DNA of 64,000 nt from Bacteroidota bacterium (GTDB lineage: Bacteria; Bacteroidota; Ignavibacteria; Ignavibacteriales; Ignavibacteriaceae): NCBI GenBank assembly GCA_021831685.1, contig JAKBMG010000104.1, positions 1 to 64,000 on the forward strand. Direction: 5' to 3'. The notes below the pieces were generated by a model. The model ran no database searches and was not told where the DNA came from. It saw nothing but the letters and a program-made list of their open reading frames with translations. Positions 1 to 7,607 of this stretch are shown here, piece by piece. A program made the translations under genes and the position numbers. The stretch's first letter is position 1, and each line of letters starts with the position of its first letter.

Positions 1-1
1 C

Positions 2-388
2 GGAGGTTTAGATGGAAAGCCGGTTGGTGCGTTAACATGGTTTCCTTCTTTAGTAGATGTAATTGATAAACCGAATGTGAATCCATTAAAGAATTATTCT
101 CTACTTCAGAATTATCCTAATCCATTTAATCCGGAGACTATAATTGAATATTCAATTCCCCGACAAGCTGAAGTGAAATTAATTGTCTACAATTCACTTG
201 GTCAAGCAGTTAAGACATTGATTAGCGGAGTACAATCATCCGGTTTACATTCGGTTGCCTGGAACGCCACAAATGAATCAGGACAAAATGTCTCAAGCGG
301 AATATATTTTTATAGACTAATTGCAAATTCAACAAACAAAAAATATTCTGTTTATTCTATAACTAAAAAAATGATTTACTTAAAATAA
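2..388 (+). CDS. C-terminal end of a type IX-secreted protein (partial)
   Basis: The reading frame is already open at the left edge of the window, so this is the tail of a longer gene; the internal GTG at 77 is just a Val codon. The last ~90 residues form a type A sorting domain: an NYPNPFNP motif, a beta-rich stretch with the LGQAVKTL signature, and SSGIYFYRL close to the end. Proteins with this tail are exported through the outer membrane by the type IX system in Bacteroidota/Ignavibacteria, and the tail is usually removed. The passenger domain is outside the window, so its function cannot be told. The stop is 19 bp from the next start, so the two may be co-transcribed. Confidence 0.85.
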   Translation, partial: GGLDGKPVGALTWFPSLVDVIDKPNVNPLKNYSLLQNYPNPFNPETIIEYSIPRQAEVKLIVYNSLGQAVKTLISGVQSSGLHSVAWNATNESGQNVSSGIYFYRLIANSTNKKYSVYSITKKMIYLK

Positions 389-407
389 AATTACACACGA
401 GGTAATT

Positions 408-836
408 ATGAAAATAGTTTTAGTGATTTTGTTAAGCATTCCCTTAACAATTATTTCAGCCCAAGTTCATAAAGTTTATTCCGAAGCACCTATTGTTATA
501 AATAACGGAATTAAAGAATCTACTCAAATAACCGTTAAATTTAGGAACAAAACATTCGAGCTTAATCAGGCAAAACCTGAGGGTGATTTGGATTTAATGC
601 TTCCAGGATATAATAATTTAAGTAAATTTCTCCAATCACTACAAAATAAATACGGTAAATTAACCTTCCGAAAAGTAATTCCGGAAGCAGTATGGGGAGA
701 TACTACTTATTATGATCCTTCACGGCATGTAAGTATAAAGCTGCCTGATTTGTCTCAAATTTATAAAATAAAATTCTCACAATTTGTGCCCATTGACTCA
801 ATTATAAGTTCACTAAAACAAATTAATTTAGACTGA
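408..836 (+). CDS. Short secreted protein, possibly a truncated protease prodomain
   Basis: The product has 142 residues with a clear signal peptide (residues ~1-18, ending ISAQ) and a GAGG ribosome binding site just upstream of the ATG. No catalytic motif is present. Two stretches, one around LMLPGYNNLSKFLQSLQNKYG and the ending KIKFSQFVPIDSIISSLKQI, read like the N-terminal pro-region of the long secreted serine peptidases common in Ignavibacteria, in which an S8 domain would follow. Here a stop comes right after that region, and the following 400 bp contain no recognisable continuation. It may be a remnant of a larger gene or a genuine small secreted protein; the prodomain reading is from memory of the family and is tentative. 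Confidence 0.6.
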   Translation: MKIVLVILLSIPLTIISAQVHKVYSEAPIVINNGIKESTQITVKFRNKTFELNQAKPEGDLDLMLPGYNNLSKFLQSLQNKYGKLTFRKVIPEAVWGDTTYYDPSRHVSIKLPDLSQIYKIKFSQFVPIDSIISSLKQINLD

Positions 837-1028
837 ATTATATTATCAATTAGGAATTATTACTATTTCGATCCCAATCTGCCGCGGCAAGGACGCCGGG
901 AAAAAGAATGATAATTAGTTGCTGAAATCATATAAAATGGAAAACAATTTTATATCAATAAAGTTCCCCTTTATTTTACACTTCAAGTTAGAGCAGTAAA
1001 AATAATTTACTTTATATTTATATTTTAA

Positions 1029-1064
1029 TGTCCAAAAACGAACGGTGTTGTACGATATCGAACA
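1029..1064 (+). promoter_or_regulatory. Tandem activator-like dyad sites upstream of sigma-54 promoter
   Basis: Two 16-bp sites lie 20 bp apart centre to centre, about two helical turns. The second (1049-1064) reads TGTACGATATCGAACA, a dyad with one mismatched pair. The first (1029-1044) reads TGTCCAAAAACGAACG and matches the second at 11 of 16 positions. Both fit TGTnC-n5-CGAAC. They sit ~70-90 bp upstream of the -24 element, the usual location for an enhancer-binding protein. The remaining sequence back to 837 shows only a short GC palindrome (881-890). That these sites bind an activator is inference from symmetry, spacing and position. Confidence 0.6.
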
Positions 1065-1124
1065 TTCATATGTTTACTAAAAATTGAAAAGGTTTTTATT
1101 TTCAAGAATTCTTAATTGAAGAGA

Positions 1125-1140
1125 TGGCATTTTTATTGCT
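1125..1140 (+). promoter_or_regulatory. Sigma-54 (-24/-12) promoter
   Basis: TGGCATTTTTATTGCT matches the sigma-54 consensus TGGCAY-N5-TTGCW at every defined position, with GG and GC separated by exactly 10 bases. It lies 106 bp upstream of the ABC-permease ATG on the same strand. No other intergenic region in the window showed a comparable match by eye. Confidence 0.8.
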
Positions 1141-1246
1141 TAAAATGACGCGGTAATAACAGAACTTATTGAAAAAATAGTTCAGTAGCGTTTATATGAA
1201 TGGGAATCATCATTAGCTGATTGCTTAATTTCTTTTGGGCGAGGAG

Positions 1247-3622
1247 ATGTTAACTAATTATTTAAAAGAAACTACTAGGAATCTTGCAAGATTCAAGATA
1301 TATACAATAATAAATGTTGCAGGTTTAGCTATTGGTTTAGCGGCGGTCATACTAATTACTCTTAACATTATATTTGAATATAGCTTCAATAGTTTTCACT
1401 CCAATGAGAGTCACATCTACCGGATAGGAACAACCTTTGAGAGACAAGGAAAAACCATTTCAAGTACACCAGAATTTGTCGCTGCATTAGGGCCTGCAAT
1501 GATGGGGTATTTTCCAGAGATTAAAAATTTCGTCCGAATTTCATCCCCTGATCCTATAGAGTTAACTTATATAAATAATTCCTATTCTGTTGATAAAAAT
1601 GTATATGCAGATTCCAGTTTTTTTGATGTGTTTTCATTTAAACTCCTTGAAGGAAATAAAAAGCTAGCATTGTCAGATCCTTATTCAATAGTTCTGACTA
1701 AAAGTACTGCGGCTCTAATTTTTGGTAAGAGCGATCCTCTTGGGAAAGTAATCATATATGAGAAGACACCGTATAATATAACCGGAATAGCAGCTGATCC
1801 TCCAGAAAACTCGGATATACAATTTAATTCGGTAATATCTTTCTCGACACTAAGTAGTCTTCCGAATAGTCAGCACTTCCTTGGTTGGAAGGGTGGAAAT
1901 CAGTTCATAACATATGTACAATTAAAAAAGAATTCATCTCCAAATGAGTTAAGCAGAAAATTCCCGGATTTCCTATGGCTTCATCTGAATAACGAACTAT
2001 TAAATATTAGTTGCCAAGAAATACTTCGGTTGGAACCTCTTAAGGATATTCATCTTCATCTTAATGATGATTCTATTACTATAAGGAGCAACGTTGATAC
2101 GTTTTCAATCATAGCGATTTTCATTTTGATTATCGCTTCTTTAAACTTTGTGAATCTATCAACCGCACGCGGCATTCAAAGAGCGAAAGAGGTGGGCGTA
2201 AGAAAGGTTCTTGGTGCAAAAAAGAATTCACTAGTAATTCAATTCCTCGCTGAGTCTATAGCTGTGTGTTCGATTGCATTTTTGCTTGCAATAATGCTTG
2301 TAGAATTACTCTTACCGTTGTATGACAATTTAATTAACAAACATTTAGTGCTTGCAAAATTAATGAGCTGGGAATTCATTTCCTTTCTTCTTATCCTCCT
2401 TATCTTTACTAGCATTGCCTCTGGTTTATACCCTGCCTTATTTCTTTCCAACTATAAAGCAATCAATGTTCTTAAAGGAAATTTACTTCAAGGAAAACAG
2501 AAATTAGTTCTAAGGAAATCTTTAGTCATTTTTCAATTTGTAGTTTCAATATTTTTGATAGTTTCAACCTTTGTAATAAATGACCAGCTTCGATATATAA
2601 GGGACAAGGATCCCGGGTTTATCAAAAATAACATATTAGTTATACCACTAACAGATAATAAGCTAAAAGAAGAATATGAAGTTTTCAAAACCAAGCTTAA
2701 ACAAATTCGGAGTGTTGTAAATATCACGGCTTCTTCAAATTATCCACTTGCTCCGGGTGGATTTACAAGCAATGGTTACTTACCAGAAGGATATAATTCT
2801 CCGTTAATGATTCATGCATTAGATTGCGATGAACATTTTCTAAACACATATGGTATCAAGCTATTAGCGGGAAGGAATTTCAATAACAGGATTGCTTCGG
2901 ATCAAAAAGGATTTTTGATAAATGAATCAATGGCCAAGTTACTTCCCTGGTCTAATCCGGTTGGGAAAATAATATCAAGAAACGGGACTAACACAATTAT
3001 CGGAGTTGTGAAAGATTTCAATTATTCATCATTATATCATCCAATTCAACCGCTAATTATTACTGATAAACGGGAAGCCACTCATATCAATTATATTTTG
3101 GTAAAGCTGTTATCAAGCAATATGAAGCAAACTTTGGTTTTGATAAAAAATGCGTGGAATGAATTTGCTCCGGGAATTCCGTTTGATTATCATTTTCTGG
3201 ATGAGGAATTTGATAATAATTATAGGGCAGATATAATCTTTCATGAAATGTTTGCAGCATTTAGTGCCTTAGCAATGATCGTTGCAATGCTTGGTTTACT
3301 TGGACTTGTTTCATATTCAATTTCTCTTCGTACAAAAGAAATAGGGATACGCAAAGTACTTGGAGCTTCAGTCTTTGAGATCAATAGATTGCTTGTCGGT
3401 GATTATATCAAGTGGGAAATAATAGCAAACATAATTGCCTGGCCGATTGCTTATATTTTATTGAGGCAATGGCTTGAAAGATTTGCATATAAGATAGATT
3501 TTAATATTTGGATGTTTGTTGATCCATCGATAATTGTGCTCACTGCTGCCTGCACATTGGTTAGTATGATGGCATTTAGGATATCGATAAAAAATCCAAC
3601 AGAATCGTTACGGTCTGAATGA
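1247..3622 (+). CDS. MacB/FtsX-type ABC transporter permease
   Basis: This is an inner-membrane permease of the MacB/FtsX superfamily in the ~800-residue, duplicated Bacteroidota form. The start MLTNYLKETTRNL followed by a TM segment (INVAGLAIGLAAVILI) is the typical N-terminus. A periplasmic MacB core follows (~30-270), then an FtsX domain with three TMs and the cytoplasmic motif RAKEVGVRKVLGAKK (~275-410). A second TM plus periplasmic core (~425-660) and a second FtsX domain with RTKEIGIRKVLGAS (~675-790) complete it. Such permeases transmit ATP hydrolysis mechanically to periplasmic partners. No ATPase gene is adjacent, so it must borrow one. A TTG at 1235 in frame is an alternative start; ATG was preferred because it matches the family N-terminus, although GAGGAG then abuts the start codon directly. 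A sigma-54 promoter lies upstream. Confidence 0.9.
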   Translation: MLTNYLKETTRNLARFKIYTIINVAGLAIGLAAVILITLNIIFEYSFNSFHSNESHIYRIGTTFERQGKTISSTPEFVAALGPAMMGYFPEIKNFVRISSPDPIELTYINNSYSVDKNVYADSSFFDVFSFKLLEGNKKLALSDPYSIVLTKSTAALIFGKSDPLGKVIIYEKTPYNITGIAADPPENSDIQFNSVISFSTLSSLPNSQHFLGWKGGNQFITYVQLKKNSSPNELSRKFPDFLWLHLNNELLNISCQEILRLEPLKDIHLHLNDDSITIRSNVDTFSIIAIFILIIASLNFVNLSTARGIQRAKEVGVRKVLGAKKNSLVIQFLAESIAVCSIAFLLAIMLVELLLPLYDNLINKHLVLAKLMSWEFISFLLILLIFTSIASGLYPALFLSNYKAINVLKGNLLQGKQKLVLRKSLVIFQFVVSIFLIVSTFVINDQLRYIRDKDPGFIKNNILVIPLTDNKLKEEYEVFKTKLKQIRSVVNITASSNYPLAPGGFTSNGYLPEGYNSPLMIHALDCDEHFLNTYGIKLLAGRNFNNRIASDQKGFLINESMAKLLPWSNPVGKIISRNGTNTIIGVVKDFNYSSLYHPIQPLIITDKREATHINYILVKLLSSNMKQTLVLIKNAWNEFAPGIPFDYHFLDEEFDNNYRADIIFHEMFAAFSALAMIVAMLGLLGLVSYSISLRTKEIGIRKVLGASVFEINRLLVGDYIKWEIIANIIAWPIAYILLRQWLERFAYKIDFNIWMFVDPSIIVLTAACTLVSMMAFRISIKNPTESLRSE

Positions 3623-3690
3623 AATTTTATAATGCTTAAGTTGGGAAATATTCTGACTTTAAATTAGTTTAAACCAAAGGAGAGTTATTT

Positions 3691-5025
3691 ATGAAAGTGG
3701 AAAGTGAAGTCAAAGCAAAAAGGATGTTATTCTTTAAAACAAATATTAAGTCATTTCTAAAGGTTTCTACTTTACTAATTTTCTTATTTATATCTAAAGC
3801 AGCCGGAGAAGGCAACACAATCAAAATTAACTCTTATAAAATCAATGTAGAGTTTGCGGAAAATAATCAGCTTCAAGTTAAGGCAGATGTAGAATTTTAC
3901 AAAAAACAATCCGGAGGAAAAATATTATTTCTAATCGACACTAGTATGACGTTTACGAATATTCATTTAGCCGAAAATAGAAAATCCTCAATTTTACAAT
4001 TTGTAAAGAATGAAGATACACTTTTGCTGTATATTCCTTCCTCGAAGAGTAATGAAAAAGAATTCCATGTATTGTTTGAATACACTATGCCGATTGACTC
4101 TTTATCCGGCGGGGCAACTGAAATGGGATACTGGTACCCTTATCTTTTTAACAATATTTCTAAATTTATGATTATTGCTAAAATGCCGTATAGCTATTCA
4201 ATGTTTTTCCCTGGTATCCTTTTAAAAAAGTATATTAACTCAAAAAGCATCAAATATATTTGGGAAACTGATAAACCCTTACCTAGATTATTTGGGGTCA
4301 TTGCAAAATCAGATGCTTACACCGAAAGTAAATCGGTGATAAGAGGGAAAATGTTGGATATTTATTTGCTGGCCAAAGATAGGGGCCTAATGCATAGATT
4401 TAAGAGTGAATCGGAGAAGGCATTTAAATTCTTCAGCGATTATATAGGGCAATACAGATATAAAAGTCTAACATTTATTGAAGTTCCGGATATGAAATAT
4501 GTTAATTCTCAACCGTCATTTATTATGATGGGATCTATATTTCTGGATTATTATAAGAAAAATCTATATGATTGGCCGCCGCATGAAATTGCTCATCAAT
4601 GGTTCGGTTCCGGAATATTTGCTAAACAGGGTGATCTAAGGTCATGGTGTATGTTTGAACCACTAGCAGAATATTCCCGTCTAACATTCACTGCAAGCGA
4701 TTCAGGCAAAGTATACATGGAAAAGGAAATCAAAGGGATGATTGATGAATATAAATCCGATTATGAAAGCACAAAGTACGATAAGCCATTGATAGAAACA
4801 GGAGGATCACGGGTAACATACATAAAGGGCACTTATGTAATGAATAAAATCGCGGAGATGTGCGGGCAAGAAAAATGGCAAGAATTCCTCGAAAAATTAT
4901 TTGACCATTTTCAAGGGAGGTTTTTAACCTATAGTGATTTCATAAAATATTTATCTAAAATAAATAATAAAGCTGGTAAGGCAGCAAATGAAATGTTTAC
5001 GACTACCGGACTAATTAAAGAATAA
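3691..5025 (+). CDS. Secreted M1-like metallopeptidase
   Basis: A 444-residue protein with a hydrophobic N-terminal export segment (~24-40) after a basic stretch. The zinc motif HEIAHQWFG is at residues 298-306, and the third ligand is probably E323 in the segment W-C-M-F-E-P-L-A-E-Y-S, equivalent to W-L-N-E-G-F-A-E-Y of M1 aminopeptidases. The spacer from HExxH to this Glu is 20 residues rather than the canonical 18. No GxMEN exopeptidase motif is seen; the place it would occupy reads FIMMGS. The N-terminal half would correspond to the M1 beta-domain. It has a good ribosome binding site (AAAGGAG), lies 68 bp after the permease and leads into two more exported proteins. Peptidase activity is likely from the motif; substrate unknown. 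Confidence 0.8.
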   Translation: MKVESEVKAKRMLFFKTNIKSFLKVSTLLIFLFISKAAGEGNTIKINSYKINVEFAENNQLQVKADVEFYKKQSGGKILFLIDTSMTFTNIHLAENRKSSILQFVKNEDTLLLYIPSSKSNEKEFHVLFEYTMPIDSLSGGATEMGYWYPYLFNNISKFMIIAKMPYSYSMFFPGILLKKYINSKSIKYIWETDKPLPRLFGVIAKSDAYTESKSVIRGKMLDIYLLAKDRGLMHRFKSESEKAFKFFSDYIGQYRYKSLTFIEVPDMKYVNSQPSFIMMGSIFLDYYKKNLYDWPPHEIAHQWFGSGIFAKQGDLRSWCMFEPLAEYSRLTFTASDSGKVYMEKEIKGMIDEYKSDYESTKYDKPLIETGGSRVTYIKGTYVMNKIAEMCGQEKWQEFLEKLFDHFQGRFLTYSDFIKYLSKINNKAGKAANEMFTTTGLIKE

Positions 5026-5058
5026 ATTAGGTTTAACTAATTACAAAATCAGAGGATA

Positions 5059-6324
5059 ATGAAGATGAAAAATAAATTATTTATCTTTTTTATATTGTCA
5101 ACTATATTGCTTCCGCTTTATGGTCAAACTACAAACCTTAAAGAAGATGCAATAAAAGTAGCTGAAAAAGGGAACTATACAAAAGCAATTGAGTTGTTGG
5201 AAAAGGCAAAAACAGAAAGTCCGAATGATCCTGAGATTTATTATTACCTCGGTGTTTTCATGCATTATCTTTCTTACGATTCAGTACCATTGGTTGGATA
5301 TAACAGCAGCTACCCTGATAAAGTTTTAGTAAACCTGGAAAAAACAATTAAGCTGAAACCGGATTATGGCAATGCTTATTATTTTATCGGAGCGCAGTAT
5401 GGCGCTAATGCAATTGATGCCTTGCTAGACGGAAATGAGGAAGAATATAAAATAGCATTCAAAAAAGCTTATGATGCAGGAGCGTTCCCGGTTTGGTTAA
5501 TTGAATATGACAGAAATATATTAAAATCTTGTCCTGAGAATGCAATACTGTTTGTAACAGGAGATGCTGTATTTGATCCTATCCAATATTTGCAAGAAAT
5601 AGAAAATTACAGAAAAGATGTCACGGTTATTGCTTTCCCTTTCTTAAATAGGCCATGGTATGTAAATATTCTGAAAAACGGTTTTAATGATGTAATAACG
5701 AAAATCCCGATTAGGATATCCTCAAAACAAATAATGGATATTCATCCGTATAAATGGGACACTTTGGAAGTTAATATTCCTATTTCGGAAAAACTAAAAA
5801 ATGAATTTAACTTACCTATTGATGCAATAATGAAATGGAGTCTTGAACCCGATATGGATTCTAACAACAGATCACTGTTGAGTACTAATTTAACCATTCT
5901 GTTAAATATTATTGAATCAAATAAATGGGAAAGACCAATCTTTTTTTCTCTAGGATTTATGCCGTCAACTTTTTCCGGTTTAGAAAAGAATTTCCAATTA
6001 TACGGCATGGCTTTTAGGCTGCTTCCATTTAAAACAGAGAAAACAAATTATAATATAAATGTTTCTAAAATTGAAGAAGTGCTATTAAATAAAAATAATA
6101 TCAAAGATTTCAAAGAGGTGAATAAACATAATATGCCAAGGGCATCAAATATGCTTGGAAATTATTATTGGGTTCTCTATAACCTTGCAGATTATTATAA
6201 AAGTAAGAATCAATTGGACAAAATCAGGCAATTAGAAAATTATATAAAGGAATATTTAAATACAGATACATTACAATATGGAAATAAAATTTTGCAAATG
6301 ATTGATAAATTAGCAAAGAATTAA
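5059..6324 (+). CDS. Exported TPR protein with DUF2723-tail-like domain
   Basis: Signal peptide (~1-22, ending LYGQ) and then TPR-type helices (~28-125; pattern AEKGNYTKAIELLEKA and NDPEIYYYLGVF). From ~150 the sequence resembles the soluble tail of DUF2723/TMEM260-type membrane glycosyltransferases: CPENAILFVTGDAVFDPIQY, then RKDVTVIAF-x-LNRPWYV, and later KWERPIFFSLGF followed by LYGMAFRLLPF. The multi-TM catalytic part of that family is absent, so this is a free-standing tail domain joined to TPRs, probably a binding or scaffold protein in the periplasm. The assignment rests on remembered family motifs. An ATG at 5065 has better spacing to AGAGG than the first ATG. It sits between two metallopeptidase genes and is probably co-transcribed. 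Confidence 0.7.
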   Translation: MKMKNKLFIFFILSTILLPLYGQTTNLKEDAIKVAEKGNYTKAIELLEKAKTESPNDPEIYYYLGVFMHYLSYDSVPLVGYNSSYPDKVLVNLEKTIKLKPDYGNAYYFIGAQYGANAIDALLDGNEEEYKIAFKKAYDAGAFPVWLIEYDRNILKSCPENAILFVTGDAVFDPIQYLQEIENYRKDVTVIAFPFLNRPWYVNILKNGFNDVITKIPIRISSKQIMDIHPYKWDTLEVNIPISEKLKNEFNLPIDAIMKWSLEPDMDSNNRSLLSTNLTILLNIIESNKWERPIFFSLGFMPSTFSGLEKNFQLYGMAFRLLPFKTEKTNYNINVSKIEEVLLNKNNIKDFKEVNKHNMPRASNMLGNYYWVLYNLADYYKSKNQLDKIRQLENYIKEYLNTDTLQYGNKILQMIDKLAKN

Positions 6325-6402
6325 TTCTTGAAGCAGTGAGCGCTTTTAATATATAAATTCAATTGAGTTGTTAATAAATTAAATACAATAAGGCAATTTA
6401 AT

Positions 6403-7539
6403 ATGAGAAAAATATTGGTATTATTTTTTTTAATTTCTACTATTTCATTAACGATAGGACAGACAAAAAAGGTTCATTTATTTATTAATAATGGTGTTGA
6501 CACTTTAGATCCAAACATTTTGTCAGTAGTAAAAACCTGGGATGCGTACCTTAAATCAAACCCTGATAGCAGCTATGATAATCCATATTGGCTTAAATCG
6601 GAAATCACAAAATACAAATCATTTGATTTATTAAATCATTCATGGTTTTATCCAAGTTTATATTATCTAATGCGCTATTTCAGACCAAGTGTATTGAGCG
6701 TTTCTGAAAATAAAGATCATTATACTATACGCACATTATTTGCTAACGCACCAAAGTCCGATTCAGGTTCAATAAATACATTAGCTATAACTGAAGTTGC
6801 GGCGGTAAAGCAAAGCGGGAAAATTAAGCTGTGCAATATCTTACAATTTAATACTGCGAGTTGGGAGAGAGAGGAAATAGGCAGCATAACATTTATTTTC
6901 CCTAAAAGTCACAGATTCAATCGCTTATTAGCTGAACGATTAAGCAATTTCGTTGATTCACTTGCTGTTTTATGGAACCTTAAAACAAAATCTACGGAAT
7001 ATTATTTTGCCGATGACTTTGATGTTGTTGCAAAAGCACTAGGCATGGATTATAGAATGGGAGAAGGAAATAAAATAAAACCACGCGGATTTACTGATAT
7101 AATCAATGGTCTTGTATATGCCGGGGGAAGCGACGAATGGTTTCCTCATGAATTTGTACATATTTATATAAACCCATTATTCCCTGATGCAAATTCTTAT
7201 TTCCTTGAAGGCTATGCAACACTTATGGGAGGCACAGGAGGAAAATCTTTCGAGTGGAATATTAATAATGTTAATATTTATCTCAAAAAACATCCTGAGA
7301 TGAGTGCGTTGAATTATACCGGAATAGATTATTTCACCGGACCAGAATATACGATAGGTGCGCTATTATGTAAAATGGCATTAGATAAGGGTGGGTTAAA
7401 ACTGTTAAAAAAGCTAATGAGTTATGGAAAAGGAGAAAATAATTTATATAAAGCAATAAAAGATGTTTTTAATATTGATAAGCCTAACGTTGATAAGTTT
7501 ATCCGGGCAAAATTAGATGAGTACAGTTCAAAGAAGTAA
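6403..7539 (+). CDS. Secreted HExxH putative metallopeptidase
   Basis: A 378-residue protein with a signal peptide (~1-19, ending TIGQ). The motif HEFVH is at 249-253 and is followed 16 residues later by E269 in the segment LEGYATLMGG. This is the gluzincin arrangement of two His in HExxH plus a downstream Glu, with a short spacer. The N-terminal ~180 residues show no recognisable domain. It does not resemble the M1-like protein upstream outside the zinc motif, so the cluster holds two unrelated metallopeptidase-like proteins. It lies 78 bp after the TPR gene and ends the run; the next gene is convergent. Function beyond the zinc site is not known. Confidence 0.7.
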   Translation: MRKILVLFFLISTISLTIGQTKKVHLFINNGVDTLDPNILSVVKTWDAYLKSNPDSSYDNPYWLKSEITKYKSFDLLNHSWFYPSLYYLMRYFRPSVLSVSENKDHYTIRTLFANAPKSDSGSINTLAITEVAAVKQSGKIKLCNILQFNTASWEREEIGSITFIFPKSHRFNRLLAERLSNFVDSLAVLWNLKTKSTEYYFADDFDVVAKALGMDYRMGEGNKIKPRGFTDIINGLVYAGGSDEWFPHEFVHIYINPLFPDANSYFLEGYATLMGGTGGKSFEWNINNVNIYLKKHPEMSALNYTGIDYFTGPEYTIGALLCKMALDKGGLKLLKKLMSYGKGENNLYKAIKDVFNIDKPNVDKFIRAKLDEYSSKK

Positions 7540-7607
7540 TGATAATCAAGATTAATAATTTAAAATAAAGTTGCGAATTAGATACTTTCTGTTTCTTCTT
7601 CTTAATG

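Noticed and set aside
881-900. TGCCGCGGCA palindrome with adjoining GC-rich stretch
   Set aside because: Only 10 bp, no T-run for a terminator and no second copy in the window; probably a local oddity in otherwise AT-rich DNA.
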